Below, piece after piece: positions 20,636 to 29,525 of a stretch of DNA of 35,657 bases. The position numbers were made by a program, and so were the translations under genes. The DNA is taken from assembly GCA_012031265.1 (NCBI GenBank), contig JAAUTY010000049.1, forward strand, positions 1 to 35,657. Direction: 5' to 3'. The notes beneath the pieces are model-generated. The model did not search any database. It was not told where the DNA came from and saw nothing but the letters and a program-made list of their open reading frames with translations. How positions within the stretch are numbered: the stretch's first letter is position 1; each line of letters begins with the position of its first letter. The stretch comes from Spirulinaceae cyanobacterium SM2_1_0. GTDB lineage: Bacteria > Cyanobacteriota > Cyanobacteriia > Cyanobacteriales > Spirulinaceae.

Positions 20636-21724
20636 CTACCCCTCCCGACGTACGACCCGATTGCGACCAGCACGTTTGGCATCGTAGAGGGCGCGATCAG
20701 CACGCACCAGCGCCGCTACCCAGGAGTCGTCACGCGAGCTGCGGGCTGCGATCCCAAAAGACGCCGTGACGGTTCCAACCCCCGGAAAGGGCTGATCAGC
20801 GATGATTTGGCGTAGCTCCTCCGCGAGTTGGTCGCCCGCGATCGCGCTCGCTCCCAGCCGCGCCACCAAAAATTCCTCGCCACCCCAGCGCGCAAACAAA
20901 TCATCGGCGCGCAGATGCTGCAAGCAGCGCTGAGCGACTTCCCGCAAGACGCGATCGCCCATCGGATGCCCCAAGGTATCATTCACCGCTTTGAAATGAT
21001 CGAGGTCAAAAATAATCGCCACCAGCGGCTGCTCCGCCTGTGCCCACAACTGTTGCAAGCGCTGTTCGCCTGTGCCGCGATTGTAGAGTCCGGTGAGGGC
21101 ATCCTGCTCCGAACGTCGCTGCCAGTGCTGCCGCTCGGCGTGCAAGCGTTCGATCGCAGCTTGCAAGTGTGCATAGAATATGACTATGGCGAGCGCGATG
21201 CCGAAGCCCGGCCCCAGAGCGAGCACGAAATCTGTGCCTCGTGGGGTCTGTAGCTCGGCGGGGTGAGCGAGCAGATAGCCCAGGACGGGAATGGCGATCG
21301 CACTCCAGACTCCCGCCAATAGCCACGCCAGCCGCGCAGGGGGTAATAGGATTGGCAGCGCGATCGCCAATCGAAACAGGGCAGCGGGGACTGAGGGCAG
21401 GGTCTCGACCAACGTGACTTGCGGCATGGTGATGGCGGCGGTGACCGTCAACCAAGTCGGTGCCAGCACTACTACTAATGCCGTCAGCAAAAAGGGGATG
21501 CGAATGCGGGTGAGACTATTCGGAAAACGCCACAACCGAATAAAAAAAACTAGCCACACGCAACTCGCTACAGAATTGAAAGCAAGATCAAAAGGCTGAG
21601 CGACGGCCGAAAAATAGTGCAGCACGGTTGCCAACACTGTGTTGATCACCAGCGTGCCCAACAGGATTAGTAAAGCCTGGTGCTGAAGTTGTGTACGGAG
21701 CGATTGGAAGTCGGATGAAGCCAT
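20636..21724 (-). CDS. Membrane diguanylate cyclase (GGDEF)
   Basis: 362 residues. The N-terminal half contains about five or six hydrophobic segments (LILLGTLVINTVLATVLHYF; IPFLLTALVVVLAPTWLTV and others), then a GGDEF domain. The active site is intact (RWGGEEF), with the nucleotide-binding FDLDHFKAVNDTLGH. The RADD motif five residues upstream matches the RxxD product-inhibition site. It should make cyclic di-GMP from two GTP and be feedback controlled; the signal sensed by the membrane part is unknown. It stands alone, upstream of the hox promoter region on the same strand. Confidence 0.9.
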   Translation of the reverse strand: MASSDFQSLRTQLQHQALLILLGTLVINTVLATVLHYFSAVAQPFDLAFNSVASCVWLVFFIRLWRFPNSLTRIRIPFLLTALVVVLAPTWLTVTAAITMPQVTLVETLPSVPAALFRLAIALPILLPPARLAWLLAGVWSAIAIPVLGYLLAHPAELQTPRGTDFVLALGPGFGIALAIVIFYAHLQAAIERLHAERQHWQRRSEQDALTGLYNRGTGEQRLQQLWAQAEQPLVAIIFDLDHFKAVNDTLGHPMGDRVLREVAQRCLQHLRADDLFARWGGEEFLVARLGASAIAGDQLAEELRQIIADQPFPGVGTVTASFGIAARSSRDDSWVAALVRADRALYDAKRAGRNRVVRREG

Positions 21725-21911
21725 GACCTGGGTTTGACAATACCGCTAACAGCCAACGAAACAAGCAGGTTCTTCACACCGGTTACTCTATTCACTTGTA
21801 GCGACTCGCCGGTCTCAAAATATGACGGCGCGATCGCGCTCTAGAAAAAACGCCAACGCCGACAAGATGCGAGCCGCAACAGTACCCTCCCCTCTGAACA
21901 ATGACGGCTTG

Positions 21912-22107
21912 GGGTGCATCCCACTTTCGCAAATTCACAGCCCACTCTGCGAGCAGCCACTGCGCGCCTACATCCCTCAGCCCCTTCTCCCAAAAAGGGA
22001 GAAAAGGAGCCGGATTCAAAGTCTCTCTCCCTCCTTGGGAGAGGGATTTAGGGTGTTGGCGGAGCCTGTGCCGCAGGAACGCAGGGCTACGAAACTGGGA
22101 TGCTCCC
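21912..22107. mobile_element. 196-bp MITE with GCATCCCA ends
   Basis: Left end GGGTGCATCCCACTTTCG; right end CGAAACTGGGATGCTCCC. These are 18-bp inverted repeats with two mismatches. The interior has two stem-loops (CCTTCTCCC/GGGAGAAAAGG and CTCTCCCTCC/GGGAGAGG) and the motif TGTTGGCGGAGCCTGTG. The right end differs by one base from the terminal repeat at 110-127 after the transposase tail, so that insertion sequence is a likely source of transposase. A degraded inverted copy lies at 33170. Confidence 0.75.
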
Positions 22108-22281
22108 GACAGCTTGTTTATGCAAATTGTTCGCCACCGCTCTCTCAACTTGATTGCACCTCAAGTTAATGAACCTTGATCGGAATCCTACCCGAGTGGA
22201 CTGAAATCCAGTACTTTGACTGTTTGTATTTACTATTGTCAGAGGATTTTTATTAGATTCCAGTAAAGTTCGTGGCTAGGT

Positions 22282-22309
22282 GCTTGAAGTTTTCAACCAA
22301 ACTTCAAGC
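22282..22309. other. Strong intergenic hairpin
   Basis: Perfect 11-bp stem GCTTGAAGTTT and AAACTTCAAGC with a 6-base loop. No T run on either side, so it is not a standard terminator. It may be part of an unannotated RNA or repeat remnant. Confidence 0.45.
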
Positions 22310-22587
22310 CTGTAGCAAGCAACACACTTAAGCTGAAATACATACGTAATTTACTAATGCTTAAAATTGCCTGTGGGCGCTCGTCGAATCCACTGCTATC
22401 GACTGTGTTATTGAGCGCAAATTCCTCAATTTTCTACATGAAATTACTGAAAACATTGTGCTCATTCACAGTAGAGACCGGGCACTGACCTGTCAGCCGA
22501 TGATGGAGGCTGTCAGCCTTGTGGGGAAGGGGGCTGACTGACCGACAAAACGCCCGAAACTCTTGACAATCCTTAGGTTGGATTTCG

Positions 22588-22698
22588 CTAGTACAAGAGG
22601 GCGGAAATGAGACGCCTATTCAAAATCCCCAGGATTCCCGGATTGCAGGCACTCAAAACTCAAAACCCAGAACTCAAAATTCCGCGTAGCGATACTAG
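22588..22698. repeat. CTAG-bounded interspersed repeat, copy C (111 bp)
   Basis: Begins CTAGTACAAGAGGGCGG and ends GCGTAGCGATACTAG. The body carries the second subtype (ATTCAAAATCCCCAGG, ATTCCCGGATTGCAGG), also found in the right half of copy B. Flanking sequences TAGGTTGG and AACCTAACC are roughly complementary, so it sits inside a larger inverted repeat. Confidence 0.8.
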
Positions 22699-22866
22699 GC
22701 TCAACCTAACCTACGCTCGAGCTGTATCGGTCAGTCAGCTCTAGACCTTTTAAATTTGTGCTCCTCCAATTGAAATATTATCCTCTATCCAGAGGTCGGG
22801 CTAACGCAGTTCTGGTCTCAAGACTCCCGGTTCCCGGCACTCCGCACCCATTTTAACGGGTTTGAA

Positions 22867-22900
22867 TGCTGAGCCTAGGGTTCAAATCCCAGGCTCAGCA
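22867..22900. other. Hairpin resembling a tRNA T-arm on an acceptor stem
   Basis: TGCTGAGCCT and AGGCTCAGCA form a perfect 10-bp stem. Inside it GGG-TTCAAAT-CCC looks like a T-stem and seven-base T-loop. No D or anticodon arm lies between or upstream, so this is not a tRNA gene. It could be a tRNA-derived minihelix or a coincidental hairpin. Confidence 0.35.
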
Positions 22901-23060
22901 AGGGGGTCAACTACTTCTGGGTAATGGATCGCTTAAAAAGGGAGGAGTTTTTGGGTGCGGTTTCCCTGACTCAGTTGCTGTGTGGTGGGAGCGGTCACAC
23001 ATTACCGCAGTGGAATGCCTCAGATTTGGTATGCTCTGTCTTCTGCCATGATAGAAGCAG

Positions 23061-23095
23061 TAGAAACCCGACTTTTCTAAAAAACCGGGTTTCTA
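23061..23095 (-). terminator. Probable terminator-like hairpin after putA
   Basis: A 10-bp stem TAGAAACCCG and CGGGTTTCTA encloses an A/T-rich loop, starting about 28 bp beyond the putA stop. There is no T tract after the stem, so efficiency is uncertain; AAACCCG/CGGGTTT hairpins are common after cyanobacterial genes. Confidence 0.5.
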
Positions 23096-23122
23096 AGAGT
23101 GTAAAACGACACTGGGGGCAAC

Positions 23123-26092
23123 CTACTCCGCTCCTTCGATCGGTGCGAAGCCCTGGCGCTGGATATTCTCGGTGATCGCGCGTGGCTCTAGGAATTGCAG
23201 CAGATAGTCCGGGCCGCCTGCCTTTGAGCCGACGCCTGACAGCTTGAAGCCGCCGAAGGGCTGTCGGGCGACGACCGCACCGGTGATGTTGCGGTTGATG
23301 TAGAGATTGCCGACCTCAAACGCCTGCTTCGCTTGCTGAATGTGCGATGGCGTGCGCGAGTAGAGGCCGCCCGTGAGCGCGTAATCGGTGTTGTTGGCGA
23401 TCGCCAACGCCTGATCAAAGCTCTCAGCCGGCAACACTGCTAGTACCGGCCCAAAGATTTCCTCTTGAGCAATCACCGCATCAGGTTTCACGTCGGTAAA
23501 AATCGTCGGCGGCACAAAATAGCCCCGCTCCGGAACCGGCACTTGCAGCGCCAGCGTTGCCTCCTGCTTGCCGGTTTGAATGTAAGCGAGAATACTGGTC
23601 TGTGCCTCGGCACTCACTACGGGCCCGACCGTCGTGCTCGGTAAGTCCGTCGGCCCGACATTGAGCGACTCGGCCGCCGCGCACAAGCGTTGCACAAACG
23701 CCGCGTAGACCGGCGCGAGCACGATCGCCCGCGAACAAGCGGAGCACTTCTGACCCGTGTAGCCAAATGCCGACGAAATCACCCCGGCGACCGCCTGGTC
23801 GAGATCAGCGCTTTCATCGACGATGATCGCGTTTTTGCCGCCCATCTCGGCGATTGTGCGTTTCAGGTGTTTCTGACCGGGGTGCAGCTTCGCCGCCTCC
23901 TGGAAGATGTGACAGCCGACTTCGCGCGAGCCGGTGAAGGCGATTAGATGCACGTCTGGATGTGCCACCAGATAGTTGCCGACCGTCGAGCCTTGTCCGG
24001 GCACATACTGGAAGACCCCATTCGGTACACCGGCCTCAACCAGAATTTCGCAGATCTTCGCCGCGATCACTGATGCCGGGGCCGCTGGTTTCAGCAGTGT
24101 GCAGTTGCCCGTCACCAGTGTCGCTACGGTCATGCCGGTGGCGATCGCCATCGGGAAGTTCCAGGGCGAAATCACCACCGCGATGCCGCGCGGCTGGTAG
24201 TGGTAGCGGTTGGTCTCGCCCGCCAGATCGTATTGACAACCCTGATCGAGCCGTTCCATTTCGTCGGCGTAGTAGCGGCAGAAGTCGATGGCTTCTGAGA
24301 CCTCGGCATCCGCCTGTGGCAAAATCTTACCCACTTCCAGACAGATCCAGGCATTGAGATCGTGGCGACGCGCCTCCATGAGATCAGCCGCCTTCCGCAA
24401 GACGCCCGCTCGCTCGCGCACCGGTGTCGCCCGCCAGGCTGGGAAGGCTGCTTTTGCCGCTGCGATCGCCTCTGCCGCCTGCGCCGGCGAAATCTGCCCG
24501 ACCTGACCGATCACCTGGCTGGGGTCGCAGGGATTCACGGAGTCCAGTTGCGTCTCGGTTTGCACATATTCGCCGTTGAGCAGCGGCAGATAGGTTTTCC
24601 CAAGTTCCGCCTTGACCTGTGCCAGCCCTTGCTGCGCCGCCGTCCGCAGTTTGGCATCGGCGTAGTCGGTATTCGCGGCATTCGGCCAGGCCGATTTCGC
24701 GACCAAAGGATTTTCCGTCGCCAGCTTCGGCGGTGCGATCAGGGCGTCGATCGGCTGTCCCTCCTGGTTTTGGCGCAAAAAGGAGCTATTCGCTGTGTTT
24801 TCGAGCAGGCGGCGGATCAGGTAGGACATCCCTGGCAATAGGTCACCGTAGGGCGCGTAGACGCGGACGCGGTGCCCCCGCTGCATCAGGGCTTTGGCGA
24901 GGCGATCGCCCATGCCGTAGAGCACCTGGAGTTCAAAACGGCGGCGAGGAATTTGCAACGTCTCCGCGATGGCGATCGCCCGCGCCTGAGTCCGCACATT
25001 GTGCGAGCCAATTGCCGCATAGACGTGCTGATGATTTTCGAGCAGAAGTTGCATCAATTGCTCGTAGTTTTGATCTGTGGCGACCTTTTGGTTGTAGACC
25101 TGCTGCGGCCAGTGGTTTTGGATCGCATGAATCGTTTCCTGATCCCAATAAGCGCCTTTGATCAAGCGGATCGTCACTGGCTTGCCTCGTTCTTTTGCCC
25201 AGGTAATTAAGCCTTGGAGGTCACGCTCGGAGTCTCGCAGATAGCCTTGGATCGTCAGGCCGATGTCGGTGCGATCGCGAAACTCATCCTCCAGCAACAA
25301 CGCCTTGAGAATCGCTAAGGTCATGTCCTTGTAGGCGTATTGCTCCATATCAAAATGGATCGCAGCACCTAGTTCTTGAGCACGACGGAGCAGGGGACGG
25401 ATGCGCTCACAGACCTTGGCTTTGCTGCCCTCTGGATCGAGGGGATCAAACTGGGAGTAAAAAGCGGTCAACTTGACCGAAACCTGCACTTTTGGCAGCA
25501 TTTCACCCTCGGCGGTGTCGATTTCTGGAACCGGTGACCAGGACTGGGCGGCAGTGCTCAACTGTTCGATCAGGTTCATGTAGCCCTGCAAATAAGCCTG
25601 AGCTTCGACCTCGGTAATCACGGCTTCACCGAGGAGATCGATCGTAAAAGCAAGCTTATCCTTGCGTAGACGCTCGATCGTTTTCACGACTTTGGGAATC
25701 GTCTCGCCAGCAATGTACTTGTACGCCAGCGTTTTAACCGCCTGCTCAACCGTAGTCGCGGCCAATTGTGCTGGGGGTGAGCTGGCGTCGGCGAAGTTGA
25801 GCAACTTCTTCAGCGGCTCTGGCAACTCGACCGACTCAGCGCCCATGTATTCCTGAAAATGACGGGCAATTTCCGCCTTGCTCCGCAACGCCGGCAAGCA
25901 ATCGATGAAGCTGAAGAGTTGATAACGCAAACCAGGGTTGGACATTGCCCAGTCCATCAACTTGTCGTCCAAGCGCATTTGATCGCGCACTTGTGCCAAA
26001 AAGGAGCGTTTTTCGCGCGTCGCCGCAATCAATTCACGGGCGATCGCTTGGGTTTGCGGTTCGTAGTCAGTTTTAGAAAGTTGAGCAACCAT
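23123..26092 (-). CDS. putA: Bifunctional proline dehydrogenase / L-glutamate gamma-semialdehyde dehydrogenase PutA
   Basis: 989 residues. Oxidises proline to glutamate in two steps with FAD then NAD+. The N-terminal 480 residues form the proline dehydrogenase barrel (PKVQVSVKLTAFYSQFDP, RLIKGAYWDQE, GSHNVR, VRVYAPYGDLLPGMSYLIRR). The C-terminal half is an aldehyde dehydrogenase with the NAD site (PWNFPMAIATGM, AFTGSREVG), the general base Glu in EMGGKNAIIVDESAD and the nucleophile Cys in GQKCSACSRAIV. There is no N-terminal ribbon-helix-helix DNA-binding domain, so unlike E. coli PutA it is not expected to repress its own gene. It lies 122 bp downstream of rsmH on the same strand. Confidence 0.96.
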   Translation of the reverse strand: MVAQLSKTDYEPQTQAIARELIAATREKRSFLAQVRDQMRLDDKLMDWAMSNPGLRYQLFSFIDCLPALRSKAEIARHFQEYMGAESVELPEPLKKLLNFADASSPPAQLAATTVEQAVKTLAYKYIAGETIPKVVKTIERLRKDKLAFTIDLLGEAVITEVEAQAYLQGYMNLIEQLSTAAQSWSPVPEIDTAEGEMLPKVQVSVKLTAFYSQFDPLDPEGSKAKVCERIRPLLRRAQELGAAIHFDMEQYAYKDMTLAILKALLLEDEFRDRTDIGLTIQGYLRDSERDLQGLITWAKERGKPVTIRLIKGAYWDQETIHAIQNHWPQQVYNQKVATDQNYEQLMQLLLENHQHVYAAIGSHNVRTQARAIAIAETLQIPRRRFELQVLYGMGDRLAKALMQRGHRVRVYAPYGDLLPGMSYLIRRLLENTANSSFLRQNQEGQPIDALIAPPKLATENPLVAKSAWPNAANTDYADAKLRTAAQQGLAQVKAELGKTYLPLLNGEYVQTETQLDSVNPCDPSQVIGQVGQISPAQAAEAIAAAKAAFPAWRATPVRERAGVLRKAADLMEARRHDLNAWICLEVGKILPQADAEVSEAIDFCRYYADEMERLDQGCQYDLAGETNRYHYQPRGIAVVISPWNFPMAIATGMTVATLVTGNCTLLKPAAPASVIAAKICEILVEAGVPNGVFQYVPGQGSTVGNYLVAHPDVHLIAFTGSREVGCHIFQEAAKLHPGQKHLKRTIAEMGGKNAIIVDESADLDQAVAGVISSAFGYTGQKCSACSRAIVLAPVYAAFVQRLCAAAESLNVGPTDLPSTTVGPVVSAEAQTSILAYIQTGKQEATLALQVPVPERGYFVPPTIFTDVKPDAVIAQEEIFGPVLAVLPAESFDQALAIANNTDYALTGGLYSRTPSHIQQAKQAFEVGNLYINRNITGAVVARQPFGGFKLSGVGSKAGGPDYLLQFLEPRAITENIQRQGFAPIEGAE

Positions 26093-26214
26093 GATTTCGT
26101 CAATCTCTCAGTCGGTGGTGAGTGGGGTGAGTCCAGCGGCCGCGCTGGCATCAATCGCGGTGATCGCACCCATCCCTCCATTCTCTCGCGAAGGTTGGGG
26201 ATTTGCTGCTGGGT

Positions 26215-27105
26215 CTAGGCACAGCGCTCCGCTAGCCGCAGTTTTGCCGAGCGCGAGCGCGGATTGGCTCGCTGCTCAGTTTCAGCAGCGACGAGCGGCT
26301 TTTTGGTCAAAACCTGCAAACGGTCGTCGTCGCGAAACGCATATTTCACACGGCGATCTTCTAGACTGTGAAAGCTAATGATGCCGAGTTTGCCGCCTGC
26401 TTGCAACCAGTCCGGTGCCCGAGCCAGGAAGCGATCAAGGGCTGCTAGCTCGCCATTGACCGCAATTCGTAAGGCTTGGAAGCTGCGGGTGGCGGGATGG
26501 ATGCGGCCGTGGCGATAGGTGGCCGGGACGGCGGCGGCGATCGCCCCGGCCAGAGCCGTCGTTGTGCCAAAGGGGCGTTGGCTGACAATCCGGCGCGCGA
26601 TGCGACGCGACAGCCGCTCCTCGCCGTATTGGTAGATCAGGTCGGCCAGCGCTTTTTCGTCCCAGTGGTTGACAATCTCGGCGGCGGTCAAGTCCTGGCG
26701 CAGGTCGAGGCGCATATCCAGGGGTGCCGTCTGCTGGAAGCTGAAGCCGCGTTCCGCCCGATCCAATTGGCTGGAGTTGACGCCGAGGTCGGCGATCGCC
26801 CCGGCAAATTTCACACCTGATGGCGGTTCATAGTCAGCGAAGTTGCCGTGCCAGTAGGTGACGCGATCGCTGCCCAGGCGCGCTCTCGCGGCGGTCAAGG
26901 CGTCTGCATCCCGATCGATCGCGACCAAATGTACGTCTGCCGCCGCCAAAATCTGCTCGCTGTGCCCGCCCCCCCCCACGGTCGCGTCCAGGTACCATCC
27001 TCCCGGCCGCACCGCGAGACCGGCGAGCAGCGGCTGACTGAGGACAGGGATGTGGTGGAGGGCAGTCACGGGAGCGCGAGTCACAAAACTTGGGTCGTTA
27101 AACAC
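26215..27105 (-). CDS. rsmH: 16S rRNA (cytosine1402-N4)-methyltransferase RsmH
   Basis: 296 residues. Methylates N4 of C1402 in the ribosomal P site using S-adenosylmethionine. The substrate-proximal start [11 protein letters not shown] and the SAM motif [15 protein letters not shown] are typical, followed by [48 protein letters not shown] and [17 protein letters not shown]. Length and motifs are complete. The predicted start is a GTG at 27103-27105; GTG codons at residues 8 and 13 are also possible. Unlike in many bacteria it is not in a cell-wall gene cluster, which is usual for cyanobacteria. Confidence 0.95.
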   Translation of the reverse strand: MFNDPSFVTRAPVTALHHIPVLSQPLLAGLAVRPGGWYLDATVGGGGHSEQILAAADVHLVAIDRDADALTAARARLGSDRVTYWHGNFADYEPPSGVKFAGAIADLGVNSSQLDRAERGFSFQQTAPLDMRLDLRQDLTAAEIVNHWDEKALADLIYQYGEERLSRRIARRIVSQRPFGTTTALAGAIAAAVPATYRHGRIHPATRSFQALRIAVNGELAALDRFLARAPDWLQAGGKLGIISFHSLEDRRVKYAFRDDDRLQVLTKKPLVAAETEQRANPRSRSAKLRLAERCA

Positions 27106-27149
27106 TGTAAGCGGTTGGCGGTGGGGGCTGGCGAGAAAAAACCGTCCGG

Positions 27150-27599
27150 CTAATCATTTTCTCGCTTGGGCACTCCCCCCTTTTGAATAATCGGGCAAAT
27201 GGTGTCCACATCTGCGGCTGTGGCTGGTTCCGCCGCGAGGGCGAGCAGTTCGGCTTTGAGGTGTTGCAGTTCCGTGATTTGCTGCTCGATCGCGGCCACC
27301 TTAGCGCGGAACTTCTGGCGGACTTCCGTGCAAGGTTGCTGGCCGCGATCATGGATCGCGAGCAACTCGCTGATCTCTTGGAGGCTGAGGCCGAGGCACT
27401 GCGATCGCCGAATAAACGCCAATCGCACCAATGTCTGGGGGTGAAAGAGCCGAAAGCCGCCTGCCGTGCGACTGACTGGGTGGATGAGACCCCGCTCTTC
27501 GTAGTAGCGAATCGTTTTGATCGGTACACCGCTTTGGGTTTGCAGTTCGCCGATCTTGAGGAGTGCGGGGTTGGGGACAGGAGCAGACAAGTGCGTCAA
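27150..27599 (-). CDS. MerR-family heavy-metal-responsive regulator
   Basis: About 149 residues. The N-terminal winged helix reads [20 protein letters not shown] ... [16 protein letters not shown], followed by the dimerisation coiled coil. Metal-site candidates are the Cys in [10 protein letters not shown], the Cys in [11 protein letters not shown] and the Cys in the C-terminal [10 protein letters not shown]; the layout recalls ZntR/CadR-type sensors. No ATG lies near the domain start; a TTG at 27597-27599 or 27588-27590 is the best guess. The longer frame to 27818 would overlap the divergent gene and looks non-coding. It probably controls itself or the divergent reductase; no efflux pump is nearby. 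Confidence 0.8.
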   Translation of the reverse strand: MTHLSAPVPNPALLKIGELQTQSGVPIKTIRYYEERGLIHPVSRTAGGFRLFHPQTLVRLAFIRRSQCLGLSLQEISELLAIHDRGQQPCTEVRQKFRAKVAAIEQQITELQHLKAELLALAAEPATAADVDTICPIIQKGGVPKREND

Positions 27600-27683
27600 G
27601 GGGTGAAAGGTGATCCAGGCAACCAGTGCTGGCGGACATCTCGTACCATAATTGTGGCAAATGGCTGGCTGGACAGAACCACG

Positions 27684-29008
27684 ATGTTGAAAGAATTGCG
27701 CGCGATCGCCAATCCCCTCACCCGCGCCCTGATGGTCGGAACCGCGACAGCGGCAGCCGTGGCCGGGATCACGAGCTGGGCGATCGCTGACCTGACGGAT
27801 CGCGATGACATCGCCCACCGCAACGGTCTCTACGCCATCCTGGCGGGTGGTGTGGTTGGCGGGGTCGTTGGGCTAACTGTCGGGGGTAAGCCCACCGCTA
27901 CAGCCATGCCACCGCTGCCCAAAAGTGGCTGGCAGGGCTGGCGTGACTTCGTGGTCACCCGCAAGTCCCGGAAAGTGAAGAGATCACCTCGTTCTACCTC
28001 GAACCGGTTGATCAGGGCGAACTCCCCAGCTATCAGCCCGGTCAGTTTCTCACCATTCAGCTCCCGATCCCCGACCAGCCCCGCCCGGTCATTCGCACCT
28101 ACTCACTCTCGGACTACGCCACCCAACCCCGCCACTATCGCCTCTCGATCAAGCGAGAGGCGGCCCCGCGCGATCAGGATGTCCCGCCTGGTCTTGCATC
28201 CAGCTTCATGCACGATCACGTCCAAGTGGGGACGGTGATTCCGGCTAAGCCGCCCGTGGGCAAGTTTGCGCTCGATCTCGCCGTCTCGACACCAGCGGTA
28301 CTGATCAGCAATGGTGTCGGCATCACGCCGATGATCGCGATGGCGAAGGCGGTGGCGATTCAGGGGAGCGATCGCCCGGTTTGGTTCCTACACGGTGCCC
28401 GCAGCGGCAAGTTTCATGCCCTGGCTGAGGAAATCAATACGCTTGCGCAGCAGTATCCCGCTCTGCACGTCCACTATCGCTACAGCCGTCCCACGCCAGA
28501 AGATGCGGGGCAGTATCAGGACACGGGTTATCTCGACGCGGCGCTGATCGAGGCGAGCGTCTTGCCCCAGCTTGAGCAGTTGACCGGTCATCGCACGGCT
28601 GATTATTTTCTCTGCGGTTCGCCGCCCTTCATGGACAGCCTGCGTCAGGGTTTGGCGGCGCTGGGGGTGCCGCCGGAGCGGATCTACTTTGAATCCTTTA
28701 GCAAACCGGCCGCGAAATCAGTGGCAACCGCAGCGATTGAGAGCGAGGGCGAGGCGATCGCGGTCACTTTCGCCCGCTCTGGCAAGACGGCAGCCTGGAC
28801 ACCAGCCGCTGGAACTCTCCTGGAGCTAGCCGAAGCCAATGGTATTGAGGCACCCTACAGTTGCCGCCAGGGCATTTGCCTCACTTGTATGTGCCGCCTC
28901 GACAGTGGTGAGGTGATCTATGACGAGCCGCCACTGGGCGAAGCGGAGCCAGGCACGGTGCTGGTGTGCGTCGGCAAGCCCCAAGTGCCGGTCACGTTGG
29001 ATTTGTAA
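27684..29008 (+). CDS. Membrane-anchored ferredoxin reductase with C-terminal [2Fe-2S] domain; frame broken by one base
   Basis: From the ATG at 27684 the first part has two hydrophobic segments (LMVGTATAAAVAGITSWAI; LYAILAGGVVGGVVGLTVG) and reaches RDFVVTRK. The next in-frame triplets are nonsense. In another frame translation continues PESEEITSFYLEP, YQPGQFLTIQLP and RTYSLSD, the FAD-binding signature, so one base is missing at about 27965/27966. Then come the NAD(P)-binding motifs ISNGVGITPM and FLCGSPPFMDSLR, and a plant-type [2Fe-2S] domain (CRQGICLTCMC, then Cys in VLVCVGKP). Restored length is about 441 residues. The closest known architecture is that of Hcr-like and flavohaemoglobin-type NADH oxidoreductases; the physiological acceptor is unknown. 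It is divergent from the MerR regulator, about 85 bp away. Confidence 0.85.
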
Positions 29009-29030
29009 CTCTGGTCACTGACTACCGATG

Positions 29031-29492
29031 CTAGGCATTCCACATTATGTCAGCGATGAGGGCGATGCCAATCCCTAGCGACAGACCGACAATCACCTGA
29101 AACGGCGTATGACCTAACAGTTCTTTGAGGCGTTCTTCGTTGAACTCTTTGTCGTCCTGAAAGATTTCATCGACGATCTGATTGAGCACCTTCGCCTGCA
29201 TTCCTACCGCTTGGCGAACACCGGCGGCGTCGTACATGACGATGACGGCGAAGAGGCAGGCGATCGCAAACTCGGTACTCGCCCACCCCATTGTTTGCCC
29301 CACGCCGGTCGCCAGCGCGGTGACCAGCGCTGAATGGGCACTCGGCATGCCCCCAGTGCTGAAGAGCGTCCGGTAGCTGATTTTGCCGTCCATCACCAAG
29401 CCGGTCACGAGCTTCAAACCTTGGGCGAGCAGACAGGCGGCGATCGCCACCAGCAAGACCTGATTGCCTAAAATATCGCTAAAGTCCTGCAC
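29031..29492 (-). CDS. DUF212 / divergent PAP2 family membrane protein
   Basis: 153 residues with four or five hydrophobic segments. Family motifs are clear: DILGNQVLLVAIAACLLAQG, the strongly conserved SYRTLFSTGGMPSAHSALV and IVMYDAAGVRQAVG, and ending KELLGHTPFQVIVGLSLG. These proteins are related to acid phosphatase/vanadium haloperoxidases but their reaction is not established. The start is the GTG at 29490-29492, because GGGAGG lies six bases upstream; a TTG further up would contain that ribosome site within the gene. It is 33 bp downstream of crtE, so the two are very likely co-transcribed. Confidence 0.9.
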   Translation of the reverse strand: MQDFSDILGNQVLLVAIAACLLAQGLKLVTGLVMDGKISYRTLFSTGGMPSAHSALVTALATGVGQTMGWASTEFAIACLFAVIVMYDAAGVRQAVGMQAKVLNQIVDEIFQDDKEFNEERLKELLGHTPFQVIVGLSLGIGIALIADIMWNA

Positions 29493-29525
29493 GATTTCCC
29501 TCCCAAATCCAGCAGATTTCAATGC

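Larger units (their letters stand above)
21725..23122. other. 1.4-kb intergenic region with repeats and hairpins
   Basis: Lies between the diguanylate cyclase start and the putA stop. It holds a 196-bp MITE, a CTAG repeat and three strong hairpins, each listed separately. Short open frames here are repeat-derived or lack start signals. Between 22320 and 22560 the DNA is AT-rich without recognisable genes. No tRNA, 6S RNA or Yfr-type motif was seen, though a small RNA cannot be excluded. Confidence 0.6.

Noticed and set aside
22826-22900. tRNA gene
   Set aside because: Only a T-arm-like loop on a closed stem exists; no D arm, anticodon arm or separate 5' acceptor strand is present upstream.
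27600-27818. N-terminal extension of the MerR regulator
   Set aside because: The sequence lacks family similarity and overlaps the first part of the divergent reductase and their shared promoter region.
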